Assembly: GCA_003439945.1 (NCBI GenBank)
Contig: QVRM01004780.1
Location: forward strand, 1 to 64,000
DNA: 64,000 nt
Reading direction: 5' to 3'
Source of the DNA: Dermanyssus gallinae
Taxonomy: Eukaryota; Arthropoda; Arachnida; Mesostigmata; Dermanyssidae
Shown here: positions 24,080 through 38,038 of the stretch, piece after piece
How positions within the stretch are numbered: the stretch's first letter is position 1
How the letters are laid out: each line of letters opens with the position of its first letter
Notes under the pieces: generated by a model
The model's database searches: none
Told to the model about the DNA's origin: nothing
What the model saw: the letters and a program-made list of their open reading frames with translations, nothing else
Made by a program: the position numbers and the translations under genes

Positions 24080-24480
24080 AGAAAAAATGTTGTTATGTTA
24101 ACTATGTAGGAAATAACCTATACTTAGCTTTGGTTTGCGCCTAGTCTGATCGTGCCCGATCATGTCGTGACTGGGCTGCTGCTGCTGTCAAGCAGGTTCC
24201 GAGGCTGTCCTGACATGCCTCGATCTCTGTTTTGTGTCGCGCCCTCGCGTAACTAGGGCCCGCTTGTCACTGCGAAAAGCTCTCTCTCTCTCTCTTCTTT
24301 AGTCTAGTTTTTCGCCGCCATATTCGCGTTCGTTAGAGTTCTAGCATCAAGCACGTAGGCGGTTAGTTCTTGCCTGCCACAAGTTAGGCCCCTGGACGAC
24401 GACGACAACGACGACGACGGGTTGTCTCCGGGCGCAGCCGTCTGACCATGACCGAGGATAGAGGTTACGCTAGCAGCGTT
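24080..24480. other. GC-rich patch, unassigned
   Basis: This stretch is markedly GC-richer than its flanks and carries a CT run (24282-24296), a GCT run (24176-24188) and a GAC/GACGAC run (24396-24419). It could be a solo LTR or a promoter patch. I found no convincing TG...CA ends or target duplication. Confidence 0.3.
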
Positions 24481-24860
24481 AGGGGACTTAAAAACACGAA
24501 GATATTACAGCGACGCGAGTTCTGTGAAACGTGTAATTTATGCAGAAGGCCAATTATCGACATAACGTAAAATGAATTGAATAACAGTTATAATACTTAC
24601 TATAAATCTGGAACCTGCTCTGTAAGCGGTCAGTCAGACACAAGTAAATATAATTTGTCATTATACACGAGTATTGTGGGAAGAACAACCGAACGTAGCG
24701 AGTTGAGGATGCGTATAGACCTGCTATAATTCATTGATTACGGTTGCCTAAACGTTTATAGGAAAGACACTAAATGTGCTAAGAAGATACGACGTTCGAC
24801 AACATGTGCATGGACGTCTTTAGCGGCTAGCGGATTAGCTATGGACGGAGAGTGACCTAC

Positions 24861-24944
24861 GTGTACAACTATGATGTTGTTGTACAACTATGTACCAGCC
24901 CTGTAGTTGTACAATTTGTTGTACAATCATATAGTTGTACAACT
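24861..24944. repeat. Cluster of five near-palindromic GTTGTACAAC decamers
   Basis: Copies lie at about 24861 (gtgtacaac), 24879, 24906, 24918 and 24934. Each contains the self-complementary core tgtaca (ttgtacaa in four of them), so the cluster can fold in several ways. The function is unknown; it may be a decayed foldback element. Confidence 0.7.
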
Positions 24945-25875
24945 GTGACGTTGAGCTTACATAGAAGCTTCTTGCAAGAACTTCTTGCACTGAGGTAAGA
25001 GCTTACATTAAGGTTAAGATGGAGCAAAATCTACTGTTCGTAGGATTTGGCTGACTGCACATCTCTGAGTGTTTTTTTTCACCCTCCGATGTCCTTGGAG
25101 GCTAGTGTGGGAACAGAAGCCCGGGAAGAGTATAATACTCGATCCAATCCGCGCGTGCTGCCTACTAAAAACCACCTCTCTCACCCATTATGCAACGAAA
25201 ACTCCACAGTTCGCAGTGAAGAAATATCACGACAACGCCAACGAGTGGTTTACGTAATACGACGACGATATCAGAGAGCGATACTTTCTTTCGTTGTTGC
25301 TGCTGCTGCTGTTGTTGAAGCGCGGGGGGGGACCACCGAGAAGGAAATTCTTAGCCATTTGTCATGAGAACTGGTCAGCCAGGCAGCCAGCCCACCAGAG
25401 CACGGTTTCCTGGTCGGCGGCGAAGCCATCGAGCTGTATGAAGCTGTAAACGGCGACCCGCCAACGTAGACTTCAACTAGAAGAGTCTGGGTCCGCCCTC
25501 GAGCTTGCTTTTTCTACCCGACGTCACGCCTATGATGCACACGAAACTTTATCCCGCTAGGCTAGCTAGTAGTGGCCATGGTGGCGGCGTCGTTGCCTCT
25601 GTTTTTTGTTCTTTTCGTCACAGCCAAATCTCTCACACGTTCTACTTCTCTCAGCTCTCACGCTCTCGATAGACGAGTACATTTCTGCCTCTACAACAAC
25701 AACAACAACAGCAGCAGCAGCAACAACTAGTAACGCTAGCCAGCAGATGTTAGCACTGTTCGTCAGCTGCTGCGATCTATTACCTAGCAGCCTATGTGAC
25801 CGTGTGCTGTTTCGTCTGTGCTCGCGTACGCATGTAGCATACCTGCCCAGATAGTGCCTGTACAAACAAGCACTC

Positions 25876-26019
<144 letters not shown>

Positions 26020-26214
26020 CAGCATGCAAGTATCTGTGTTTGTATGCATGTGAACGTGCGTACCTGGATGCATGCATGTACTCATGTAGATGTCCGAACA
26101 CGCGTATGTCTGTGTGATATACGAGTATACGCGGTGTGAAATGTCATATACAGATAAGTATGTAGATATATGTACTTACTTAAAACTTAATGGGGGGTTG
26201 GATGGGAACGCACC

Positions 26215-26400
26215 ATCTCTTTTTATTGAGACATCTGTGCTCCCCGTTTTTTTTTCCCGATAATGGTCGATAATTAGTTTACTCCGGCATTCATCTTGCT
26301 TAAATTGAAAACCACGAAAACCAATTTTAGAGCGGTCTGGGTCTCGAACCCAGGCCTCCCGAATGTAATTGATTCGCATGTTTGTAGATGTGTGAAATAA
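26215..26400 (-). mobile_element. tRNA-derived SINE candidate
   Basis: On the minus strand, cctgggttcgagacccagac forms a perfect T-arm (CTGGG, loop TTCGAGA, CCCAG) that contains a pol III B box. It is followed by ggttttcgtggttttcaatt and gatgaatgccgg, which resemble a conserved body seen in arthropod SINEs, and ends near an A9 run. No clear A box was found upstream and the target duplication is not visible, so the limits are approximate. Confidence 0.55.
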
Positions 26401-29309
26401 TCGATCAAAAAATATGCGTGCGTGCATACGTGTACATAAACACACACACACACACACGACGCAAACTCATCCATGATTATTGGTGCATGCATACAAACAG
26501 CAGAGATGAAAGACTCGCTAGAACATCGAGCGTATGCGGGAGGGCGGGCGTCTTGCCGCTGTTCACCATCCCCCCCCCCCCCCCCCCCCCCGACCCCTGC
26601 TCCCCTCACCTCCCCCCTTGCCGCCCATGCTTGTGTTGGTGGCTAAAGCCGGAACAGCCAGGGCCTATAGTAGTGGTTGCCTCTGGTCGTTGCAAGCCGA
26701 GACGGAGGCTATTGAAGATCACAGCTGCTGCTGCTGCTGCCGCCTCTGCTTCTGCTGTTGTTGCTGATGCTGATGGTGGTGGCGCTTCCGCCGCCCATGG
26801 TTCCGCCAGCGTCGTCGTTGTCGTCGCAGCAGCAAGTAGAGTGCACTGAGTGCAGTGAGTGAGTGAGTGAGTGCGTAAGCGAGCAAGTATCAGATGAGTC
26901 ACGAAGACGCGCCCTCCCTGTCTTATCTCTGTCTGCAGCGAGGCTTGTCTTGCCTGCGTCCTGCAAGCATGTGTCCTGGTTGCGTGCATTGTGGTCGTCT
27001 GTTCGCTGCCGTCGTCGTCGTCGTAAGTCAAATGTTGATGCCAAGTAGCGAAGACTCGGCTTAGCCCGGTTGCTGCAGCAGCTGCCAATGCCGTCCTTCA
27101 GCAGCAGCAGCAGCAACAATTCTTTCGTTCCGCTACTAAACGTAACGCAGTCAGCCGCCAGCCTTTGTCGGTCAGCTGGACGAAGACCGGCGAAAGGCAC
27201 ACACAATAGCCTTCCTTCTCTCGTACGTGGCCGGCTGTGTGACCACCATCAACATCAGCATTGGCATCATTATCATCATTGGCATCATTATCATCATCAT
27301 CGACATCATTATCATCATCACCAGCAGCATTGTGCACCTTGGGCCGCTTGCGCTGGTCTGCCGCCGTCAATGTTTACGCAGCGCACAGCTCAGACTCTGT
27401 ATTGCTTTGAGAGAGCATCATAATCATCATCATCATCATCGTCACCATCATCTATTGCTCTCTCTCCCCTCTATTTTTGTCTACCTACCTATCTTTCTGT
27501 GTATATCTACCTATCTATGTAGTATGTCTGACTAGCGGCCGGACTGGTGGGCTGGACACACCGGCTGGTTATGGTCCTGCAACAAGAGGCCAGCCGCTCA
27601 TACGTCGCGGTCGCGGTCCTGGTGCATGGTTTTGTCGTTGCTCTGTGCAACAATAACAACAGTAGTAGCAGTAGCAGCAGCTGATCGTAGTCCTGTAATC
27701 TCGGCGACGTCCTGTAATCTGCGGCGGGTGCCGCTGAGCTAAGCCCAAGTATTTTTAGGCATTTTCTCAACGATGCTAAGCAAAACTAAATTGAGCTGAG
27801 CAAAGCTAAGCTGAGCTGCACACTTTTAGTACAGCGAGGTGGTGGTGATGGTACCGGTGGTAGTGGCAGTAGTTCAACTAAGCTCTAAGCTAAGCAGACG
27901 ACAGCAAATATCTCATCACGCCTTTGCACAGCGACAGACAGACGCCCTTTTTCCTTCAATTTGGCGCTTGTTTGCGTTATTACCCCCCCTCCCCCGCCGC
28001 CCGCGTATCTCCCTCTTCCTCTTCTCCCCCCCCCCCCCCCCCGAGCTCTCTTTCTTTCGCCGTCTCCTTTCCGTTTCTAAATATCCCCTCTGTCCCGCTT
28101 AGTTCTTTCTGCAGCATTCCTGCTTCTTAGCGTAGTAGTAGCAGTGGTGGGCCAAGTATTCCTGCTTATTCCTCTCTCTCTCTCTCTGTTCCTCTCTCTA
28201 GTTTGCCAGTACCTAAAGTACATCTTGCTGGTAATGGTGGTGGTGTTTGTGGCAGTTGAGAACGAAACAAACCTTAGCCTCAGCAACCAGCTGCAAGCCG
28301 CCGAGCCGCGGCGGCAAAGTTTATACAGCAGCAGCAGCAGCAACAGCTGTAGTTTTGTTGGTTCATCCACCTTTTTCCTTCGGCAGTGAAAGGTTTCCGC
28401 GGTTGCCAACGCGTGCGTTCGTGCGGCCGCGCACGCGAACCAGCAAGCGAGCCACCCGCACCATCAAGCCCGCGCATTCGGTTCTCGTAGATCGACGGCG
28501 GATATTTGTTCGTTCGAATTAAGAAGAATCGTCTTGCGGAATCAGCGACTATTCATCTCATCGACGTGACGACTCTGACGTAACTGCTGTCACTGGCCAT
28601 TGGTCGCTCGAGTGGCGCAGCTGAGCGAAGGGAGCACAAATCGGGCTCACCGAACTCCACCGCCGACGCTATCCGTCTATTCCGACCTACAGAGATCACT
28701 TCGGCTCGGCGCCTTCCGCTGACTCTGCCGCCTAACAAGTTCCCCGTTCGTCGTCTCGACGTCATCCATTAGAAACGACACCCCCTCGTCCTTCGGCCAT
28801 CAGTCAACCTTCGGCTTCTTCTTCTCCAATGGATACCTCATATGAGAACAGGAAGAAGATGGAGAAAACGCCCGCGAACACGTTGCCCTCGGCAACTTCG
28901 GCTTCCTCTGACTGAGTTCTGTCCGACCGACTGCAGATGCGTGTGAACGTGAATACATGCACCGTCCCGCTACTACTACTAGTGGTTGCGTGCTGACCAG
29001 CTGACAAGGGTGAGGTTTTGTGCGACAGCCCGCCGTTCTGAGCTGGCTGAGCGTCGACAGTGCCAAAGAAGATGTCCTTTGCCAGTTAGAAACGAGAGAA
29101 ACGACCTTAGGTCGTCTTCGTTGTCGTCGTCGCCGTCGTCATTGCAGTTGTTGCTGGATTGATTACCCGGACCCGGTCAAATACGTTCGTATAGGTGCTT
29201 GCATTTTCGACACAAGGAAGAAGCTGTTGCTTCTGCTGCCCTTTGGAAGTGTGAGTTTTACGATAAGTCGTTTGTGTTAGTGTTTCAGCAAGCATGATGC
29301 ATCGCATCA

Positions 29310-30280
29310 ATGCAAATTTAGATTGTACTGGATAATACCGCTCGACTCGCGGCGAATAGTGACTGACAAATAGGATTGATTATGTTTATATCGACTCGTC
29401 AACAATCGAGTAAGTATCCGAACCGTTGCATACCGTTGTTCTGATTCACATCACACGGACAGATGTATGTACACATTGCAGGCTGCAACAAATGGCTATC
29501 ATTTAGCTACTACATACAGTCGTGCTGGTGCTTAGCTGTTTATACAGTTATGCTGGTTGTCCTCCCATTAGCTTTAAGGTAAAAAGTGGTTGACTTCTAA
29601 AAAGTAGTTTGAGCGGGCGCAAAGTGGACATCTCACCGTCGTTCGTTTAACCGTAAGTACTGTTTGCAAACCTTGAGAGAACAAGCTAAGGTCAGATATA
29701 ATCGCTGAAACTGCCTTTGGAAAACTTAGTTAAGGCATTTCCAACTCTAGAATAAATCCGTGTTATAAAGCACACCATATGCATTATGTCTATGGTGGCT
29801 TATCTGGTCCTAACGGATTACCTATATATATATATAAATATATATATATATATTATAACAATGCGGCTAAAAATATATGGACATTGACCGAGTGCGAGAG
29901 CGAAGTGGGTTATACAGATATTTTCTTGCGGGGCCCACCCGTTAACATGATCTAGACCTACTTCGTGTCGGGTCTGCCTGTTACATCTGAAGCACTCGAT
30001 TCAAATCGGTAAAGTAGTCTAGACTGTGCCTATGCAATCAGCCTGGCTTGGCATTCATCTCTGCTCGATCGTATCTCTTGCCGATGACCATATAAAAAAA
30101 AATATTTGCTTGGTCATTAACATTACAGGCTTATTAACAGGGCCCCGTGACGAATATCGACGACCAATGAAGTAGCTGCTCTATAGAGAGAGAAAAAAAA
30201 CATTTATTTTTGCGGCAGGCAGACTGATTTTGCTGTCTAAGCAAAACAGGAGCGCCTTAGGCGTTACTGTCACTTGCTCG
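29310..30280. other. Non-coding stretch, no recognised feature
   Basis: No protein-like frame. It contains a broken AT array near 29822-29853. Confidence 0.5.
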
Positions 30281-30379
30281 ACCAATGACGGCGCATCTTG
30301 TGTGCTGTTTTCCCGTTGGTTATATTGTCCGATACCATTTCATTCGATCGACTGATCGGCGATTGGGCAGTTTCTTCGA

Positions 30380-30610
30380 TCTAAGCAAAATAGCGATAGC
30401 AGCAAAAACAGCAGCAATAGCAACGACAACAACAACAACAACAACAGCGACCACAATAACAGCAACAGCTACAACACTCGCAACAACAGCAACAGCAGCG
30501 ACAACAACAGCAGTAGCAACAACAACAGGGACAACAACAGCGACAACAACAACGGCTACAGCAGAAACAGCGACAACAAAACTACAGCAACAGAGACAAT
30601 AAGAGTAACA
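30380..30610. repeat. (CAA)n/(CAG)n low-complexity tract
   Basis: About 220 bp of CAA and CAG triplets with GAC and TAC variants. The Thr/Ala-rich frame across it is a repeat artefact. Confidence 0.9.
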
Positions 30611-30784
30611 ACAACGATGCTCTGTGTTCAGGCTGCCGTTGCATTAATGACTAAAAAACAAAGTAATTAAAGACAGATAGGTGGCAGTGACAAAAATTGC
30701 TGGAATGGCCGAGCTAACGCACCACCAGCTGGCCAAGCGACATTGGTCGTAGACCAAACCACGCTAGTCTATGTGCGCCTACTG

Positions 30785-30897
<113 letters not shown>

Positions 30898-31120
30898 CGA
30901 GAACGAGCCGTTGTACCGCAAACGTTGTTGGCGTAATCACCAGCGACGAGATCGCTCTGACATCTGCCTGTCCCTATGTTTGTTTGTCCGGCTGCCAAGC
31001 TCGGCTGTTTATCGTACGCTCAATAAGCGAGCAGAAAAATGAACTACGACTGGTGATGCTGCTACTGTTTTTGTTGTTGTTGTTGTTGTTGTTTTTATTG
31101 TTGTTGTTGTTGTTTTGACC

Positions 31121-31237
31121 ATGGCCGTACTGCACGACGTGCAGACTGCGAATGGGCGGCCCGGCAGCAGCGGCGGCGGCGGCCACGGTGCCTCGGTTCG
31201 GCTTTATTACGACCTCTACAATAATGTCAATTGCCAG
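31121..31237 (+). CDS. Possible upstream first coding exon of tropomodulin (GC donor)
   Basis: The ATG sits in a strong initiation context (gaccATGG) just after a GTT-rich leader. The 39 codons read MAVLHDVQTANGRP, a Gly/Ser run, then ASVRLYYDLYNNVNCQ. They end at CAG followed by gcgaga, a possible GC-AG intron donor in phase 0, which is the phase of the acceptor at 44586. Splicing would give ...NNVNCQ-GTVMKRRRSQ. The frame continues open to 31342 if unspliced. No homologue is known to me; the case rests on start context, composition and phase match. Confidence 0.3.
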
Positions 31238-31450
31238 GCGAGAACGAAGAAGAAGCTCTCAGCAATGCATGTCAGTGGTACTGCCACAGTAACAATGGTA
31301 GCAATGTGGCAGCAAAGTAGACTTCTTTCGCCGAGCCGGTAGTCGAGACGTTGTCCCGAGACGTTTCGTTCTTACGGCACGCTTCCAAAGCGGCGCTCAT
31401 ACGATCGTGTCTGCTAAAACCTACTATACCCCCTAATAAAATAAAAACCC

Positions 31451-31561
<111 letters not shown>

Positions 31562-31599
31562 CGCAATTTCATACGTTTGTGTGCGACGAACAATAGTAA

Positions 31600-32960
31600 T
31601 AATGATCAGGCTTGAACCCTTCCGTCATCATACTTTTCCTGTGACATTATAGTAGCGTATCACATTCTGCTGCACCACATAGCCACGAACTCTATGTTCT
31701 GACAATTTGTTTAATTACTAATTAATCAAACACTCATTTATTACTCAAGTTGAGTGTATGCTACGTATGAATGTGCCAGAGTGCTGGTGGGTTCCGGCAA
31801 TGCAACAGATGATAGGTTCAGCAAGTTTGTTTTCCACAGTGCCGACAGGTCACTGTATGATGGCTTAATTAAGAGGCAGACAGGTATAATATGCGAGTAA
31901 TATGCAAGCAAATATAGGATACACAGGTTATACACGTAAATAGTCATAAATGCAACAGCATTGTCCTACCGAGCCAATCCAAAGAATGGGCGCTGCGCTT
32001 AACGTTGGTACCACATATTCATATTTCACGTTAATTAACAAATTAGTGGTATAGTAAATGTCTGTGCTCACTTCCGCGGTCTCGGAAATCGCTATCGCAG
32101 TTGACTCAACGTCACCGATTTAAAGGGCGAATAATCTCTGCACATACGTTTTTTCTATGGATAAAATTGAATTATTTTTTTAAGAGCGCACCTAAAGGTA
32201 TGTTCACAGCAAATTCTCGATCCGACTCTGTTATCCCACTCTTTTCTATTTGTTTGTCTTCTCTGTGACAATACGTAAAATCTGCTCTGTATTATCTGTT
32301 GCATTTCGCGTACAGAAGACTATGAACGTCGACTGGACTTACTTGCGATATTTGATTACATATCTTTGAGAAACACCAAGTTTTTCAAGTATTTAGTATT
32401 GTGTCACGGACACTAAAGTCTGTGATTCGGATTACGACCACTCTGCTAGTTGCCCTAGACACACAACACATGTCATAACAGGTTTACACACAGATAGCCA
32501 GCTCTGCAAGGGTCGAGTCAATTTGTTCTACATCACTCGATGACTTTGCCGTGAAAAGACAAAATGCTACGTCGTGCTTGTCAAGTGCCGGCAGACTTGT
32601 TACGCATACAGCAGTCAAGAGCCTAAATGTGTGTAACTAATAGTTAAAGCTCGTTGATACGCCATTTGTGTTTGACCCAGAATCGACCGGAAAACTTAAA
32701 CAAACTGACAGCTGTTGTGGCCAGCCGACGTGGCTGATACAAAGAGATAGCAATTTTCCGAGATGAGCAATTCGATGTGCTGGTGATGACGATGACGCTG
32801 TTGCTGTTGCGTGGGAAGAGAGGGAATGTTGTTATCCGAACGATATAGAACGGGGAACGGTGTTTGGCCGCTCATAACCGCTCAGAGCCGCGATTTCCCT
32901 CCAGAGGAAGGAGACGACCGGGTGCCACAGACGACGGCATGTTCGGTATGCAGACTCTGC
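31600..32960. other. Non-coding stretch, no recognised feature
   Basis: No frame resembles a known protein. The right part (32700-32960) is GC-richer with a gctgttgctgttgc run. Confidence 0.5.
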
Positions 32961-33498
32961 TCACCTTGACCTCAATCTCTCAGAATGATGTCCCCGACTT
33001 AAACCACCACTGCCAGTGGTAAAAGCAAAAGCGGTAGTCGGTTTCTTCATCGCAGCCACTGTTCCTCGGCCGATGCTGGCACATACATAGACAAACAAAT
33101 ATTCAGAAGAAGATGTGCATGTATGTATATATATATATATATACTTCTTGTTAATATTCGCTTGACATGTATACCTAAATACACATGTCACCCTTTTATA
33201 TCAGGGGTGCATCAGCATAGAGCGGCAGACATAAGCGAACATGTTGAGATCTATCTATAGGGTTGTTTCGCCAACAGTCCTTGCGGCGGCAGCAGCAGCC
33301 GTATATTGGCTGAGACTCGGCGATCTGTGCTTGTTTATCATCTATTCTCAATAAAGAAGCTGCGCTCAAAGAAGTCAAAAGTCGATCAACACCCGCAGCA
33401 GAGATCGAACCGACAACGCCCCGATAGATGACAAGCATGACGGGCACGAGCCAGCGTAGACCACGCCGCCACATATGTGTATACACTCACGTATATGT

Positions 33499-33606
<108 letters not shown>

Positions 33607-33919
33607 CACATGATTTATTTACACACCAGATTGGGTAAAATATACAATAGTACGATCGATATCACTACAGTCTCGTAATGATATTAATATTAAAAATCGT
33701 TCAGTGCCAGCTTTGTTAGAGAGGGGATTGCATTACACTCACTGCCATGATATCTTACGCATATACCATAACAATATTTACAAACACATGTGTCACAGGG
33801 TTCATGGCAAGCGTCTTTCTGACATAGAAGGTGATGAAAACCGTGCACAGCAAAGCGGGTGGTCATGTACGGCGATATGAAGAGAAAATGGCAGAGATCG
33901 ATCCACATTTTTATATGAC

Positions 33920-33961
<42 letters not shown>

Positions 33962-33983
33962 GTGTATATATATATATATATAT
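33920..33983. repeat. (AT)n microsatellite
   Basis: AT array interrupted by acatgtgt near 33958. Confidence 0.9.
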
Positions 33984-33999
33984 CATAGAATCATTGGCT

Positions 34000-35535
34000 C
34001 TTGTTGAGAGGCTGCTGCTCATGCGCTGAGGGTTGTGAGCTGGTGAACTAGTTTCGTTTTTAGGCTTTTGCGTTCGTAGCGCATCGATCTTCTCCCACTT
34101 AGGGTGTGGGAAACTTTGTTTTAGGTAGTAGCCATCGTTAATTTTACTCAGCTAAAGTAAATGTTCTCCACGAAGAAAAAATGTTGTAATATACAATGTT
34201 GCAAATTTAGTTCACGAAAAATGTAAATCTAAGCTTAAAGTTACAAAAATATGCAAAAACTAAATAATAGCCGAATAAAGCTGGCCGAGTCCATCACGCT
34301 AGAGCCAGCCTATTGTCATAGGGATATCTTCTATTAGTTTTAAATTGTTCTAAACTTACTCAACAAGATGAGAGCTGAAATCTGGCCACTAATTGAAGAA
34401 ATCTGCTATTCACTTAAGTAGCACTCCCACACAACCAAGATTTCTAGTATTACAATCCAACGGATTGCAACCACAAAGGTTGCTTTAAGCACTAATTCAA
34501 TATTGAGTATGTTGTGCTATTACTGAATATAGCACATATTTACGCCTCGTGATTTTAATTTCACAGAAAACAACAATTTGCAAAACCGGTTTTTTTTTCG
34601 ATGAAGTCGCACATACGTGAGGCATCTCATTCATAGCCAAATATAAGATCCCTCTCCGCGTTTTCCCACGGCGAAATCAAGTTTCTTACTTTTTTTTTGG
34701 AAGAGGTTTAGACTTTAAAACACATTTACGTATGACTATGTGAGAGCATAACAGGGTTTGGGGCGCCTCTTAACATGCTCACGCTCAGACAGTGCAGGAC
34801 TCAGCCACCTAACGGCAAATCTCGCAGGCAAAACGATTTGACGCTTGGCAAGGGTCGCTCCGTAAGATGAAGGCAATATCCACTAAAATCCTACAACATA
34901 TACACACGATAGTGCCAACAAATACGTGTCCTCCTTAAAATCCTCTCTTTGACCTGCGGGGTCCGATCCTTAACGCAGAAGAGTAACTACGCACACAAGT
35001 TTCTTACGCTGCAGCAGCAGCATGGACGGCAAGCAAAAGTCACAAAACAGCCGACACGGCTCTATTTGTATAATGCAATGCGATACTTTGCTTGCTAACG
35101 GATTTAGAGATCTGGCCACCCTGAGACCAGTGCGATAGTGTCTGTCTCACCTGTAGTTCACATACCTCTTCATAGCTCTAGCCGGTGTAACGGCTGGCAA
35201 GTAGGCACTGCTCGTGCTTCTTGGCAGGCGAATAGATCTTTGCGTGTGGCATCATTCTTATTGCTTTGGCTAAGAGACCAAGACAGATTCAAAGGCTAAT
35301 CAAAGCTTTTAAGCAGCCTTGTTTGCTGTAGTGTTACTGCGCACTGTATGTTTTGGCCTCTTATCGAGGCGGCAAAATTATCGTACGCGGATGTGGAACG
35401 CGGAAGAGGTCGTGTGCTAATTTGACCGGTTGTTCGACAGAGCTGACTGAGAAATTATAATGGTGACGCTTTAAATACAGTGCAATGCTTGAAGAGACAA
35501 CTCCATTTCACTTGCATTTTGTGCATTATGCCGTC

Positions 35536-35537
<2 letters not shown>
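34000..35537. other. Non-coding stretch, no recognised feature
   Basis: AT-rich, with poly-T and poly-A runs. No protein-like frame was found. Confidence 0.5.

Positions 35538-35576
<39 letters not shown>
35538..35576. repeat. (AT)n microsatellite
   Basis: About 19 uninterrupted AT units. Confidence 0.95.
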
Positions 35577-35577
<1 letters not shown>

Positions 35578-37227
35578 GCTGTGTAGGTTTCGGCCTTTTA
35601 TTTTATTTAGATTCTTCTGCCAGTACAAGTTCTGCAAACAACTTTATGAACGCATTTTCCGAAGGTCTCAAAAAGACCACTTAAGCCTAAAGCTCTAGTG
35701 TAGTTGCTTTAGTCTAAAAACGTCTGTCCTAAAACGTGTATGTTAGTGGTGGCGGGTTATCCAACAACAAAAGAGGCGTGCAAGTCGTGCATGCTGAAAT
35801 TACGCCGAGATGTGCACGCTAACTCGATATAAACACAATTGGGTTCGTAACACAATCCTGGACGGTAATTTAAGTCTAGCCGACGGTGGTCTGGAGAAGT
35901 AAAGCTGGTCGGAGTTAGAATACAGAAATTCTCTTGTTCAATACGCTTCGTTCACAGAGTTTAGCTGATTGTGTGCAAAATGTGCAATGATAAGTGTTTA
36001 TAGCCCATACGGTGTTTGTTTTAAGATAAAATATATTTTTTCCACTGGGTGACCCATACATACAATCTGTTTCTTCGATCTTTCGACACACTAAGCTAAA
36101 AAAATAATAGAGGCGTCACGAGCGACGCACGACGCCGCACACCATGTCGCGAAGGTGAGGCTGCTGGACGAACGATGCGAAAACGATGCGATTTTGCGTT
36201 GGCTCTTGTCGCGAACGCTTCGCAAGCAAATATTTAGTGGTGCACAGGCCAAAAAATGTGAGCTACCGAACTGAGAAACCAAGTGCCCGCCGATTCACTA
36301 CAATAGCCTTCCTTCACCTTCCTACCTAGCTTAGAGACTTCACTGCTGCCCATTGTCGACCGCCCTCAGCAGAGACGTGACGGCGAACACAATCGTGCGT
36401 CCACTTTGTGCTGGCGTTGGTTGTCGGCATGCCCGGCCCGGTTTGCCGGCAACGGTATTCAGCTTGGCAACGCCACACGCCAGTGTATTTGGCCACTGTC
36501 ATGTCTGAATAACGGCGAACAACGACGACCACGATGACGATCCGACTGTTGTTAACTGGCAAGAGGATCATTGAATGTCGACACCAGCAGCAAAAGAGAA
36601 TGGCTAGTTTCTGTTGTCGTCTTTACAATAGGTAGTGTTGTGCTTCTTTGTCTTCTTTATTTCCTTCTCCTCCTACAACCACGACCACCACTGCAGTGGC
36701 TTGTAGTAAACTCCAGAACAACGACAACAACAACCAGAACAACAGCAACAACAACCCGAACAACGACAACAACAACAACCAGAACAACGACAACAACAAC
36801 AACCAGAACAACAGCAACAACCAGTACAGAGCCTTTACAGCAACCAGGCAAATAGTTGCAAAGCTAGAATGAGTTGCCTTGCAACTTGGCGGGCTGGTCG
36901 CTTTTCTACGCGCCGTAAGGCTGGGTGGTGGCGCAAATGTTTAAAAGCATTTCTCTTCTTTCCCTCTGGCCCTTTTTGGTCGTTGTCGTCGTCGTCGTTG
37001 TCGTCGTTAGACAAACGAAATTGTTAGCTGCAAAGTGCAACAACCAGCGAGGTTGTCTTGAAGCAACTGGTATTGGTATCAGAATGCTGGCGGCAGCGTT
37101 CTCTGTTCATTACGACAGACTATGAATATCAAGTGTGCGGCATAGCTAGGTTGACTCATTACTGTCGTATTCTGGCGACGGACCTAGCCTGGTTTGGTAT
37201 TTTCCATCCACCATCTATATCTCTCTC

Positions 37228-37228
<1 letters not shown>

Positions 37229-37285
<57 letters not shown>

Positions 37286-37325
37286 TCTCTCTCGATATAT
37301 ATATATATATACATATATCTCTCTC

Positions 37326-37361
<36 letters not shown>

Positions 37362-37371
37362 CATATATATA
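37229..37371. repeat. Compound (AT)n / tctctctcgata microsatellite
   Basis: Three AT arrays are separated by the same short element, atctctctctcgatat, at about 37216, 37283 and 37317. This suggests unit duplication. Confidence 0.9.
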
Positions 37372-37819
37372 TCCTTCTACCTTTGTGTCTATCTATATAT
37401 CTATCAATCAATCTGCCTATCGTCTATCTCTGTTTCTATATGGCTGAGCACTCGTTATGGCGCTGCCGTGCTCGAGGCCGCCGCGCCGTGGCCGCGTGGG
37501 CCACAAGTAGGTTCTGCATCAGTCTGTTAGCCAATTGGCCCGTGTCGGTGTAGCGGCTGTGCTTGAAGCGATGAAGCAATCTCGACCTTGGCCAAGAGTT
37601 TCATCGCTGTCGCTGTGTGATGTGACGTCCATCCCAACAGGGAAGAGGAGGAAGAGCCGGTGGCAAAAAACGAGGAAATATATCGCATAACCGCTTCGCC
37701 GAGTGACGCCGGTCTAACGAACGGCGTAAGCAAGGGCCATTTAGTAAGCAACAAGGCGTAGTAAACAAACGCAAGAAAAGCAGCGCAACAAAAACAATAG
37801 AAGACAGGAAAAAGCCTAC

Positions 37820-38038
37820 ATGTCGAAATGGCTACACGAAATCAAGAATCTGGCCGCCGGCCTCGGGGGGCGGCCTTCTCCGCCGGCAACTCCAACACGG
37901 GAACCGCCGGGAATCGCCGGCGTGGACGTGTTCCCGACGTCTGTGTCTCGACGGACTCTTACGGATCTTCGACTTCGAGATCGAGCGGTGGCCCACAGGC
38001 CAGCAGCAAAGGGCTTGAGCTTCCATATTGAGGCTTAA
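37820..38038 (+). CDS. Short GC-rich open frame, unassigned
   Basis: This frame of 72 codons plus TAA starts MSKWLHEIKNLAAGLGGRP after an A-rich leader. An overlapping frame from 37828 (MATRNQESGRRP) also stays open, and GC-rich DNA favours chance frames. No good donor follows within either frame, and no family is recognised. It could be a leader exon, a small protein or noise. Confidence 0.2.
   Translation: MSKWLHEIKNLAAGLGGRPSPPATPTREPPGIAGVDVFPTSVSRRTLTDLRLRDRAVAHRPAAKGLSFHIEA

Noticed and set aside
24080..24480. Solo LTR
   Set aside because: No matched TG/CA ends or target-site duplication could be found, and no retroviral-type coding sequence is nearby.
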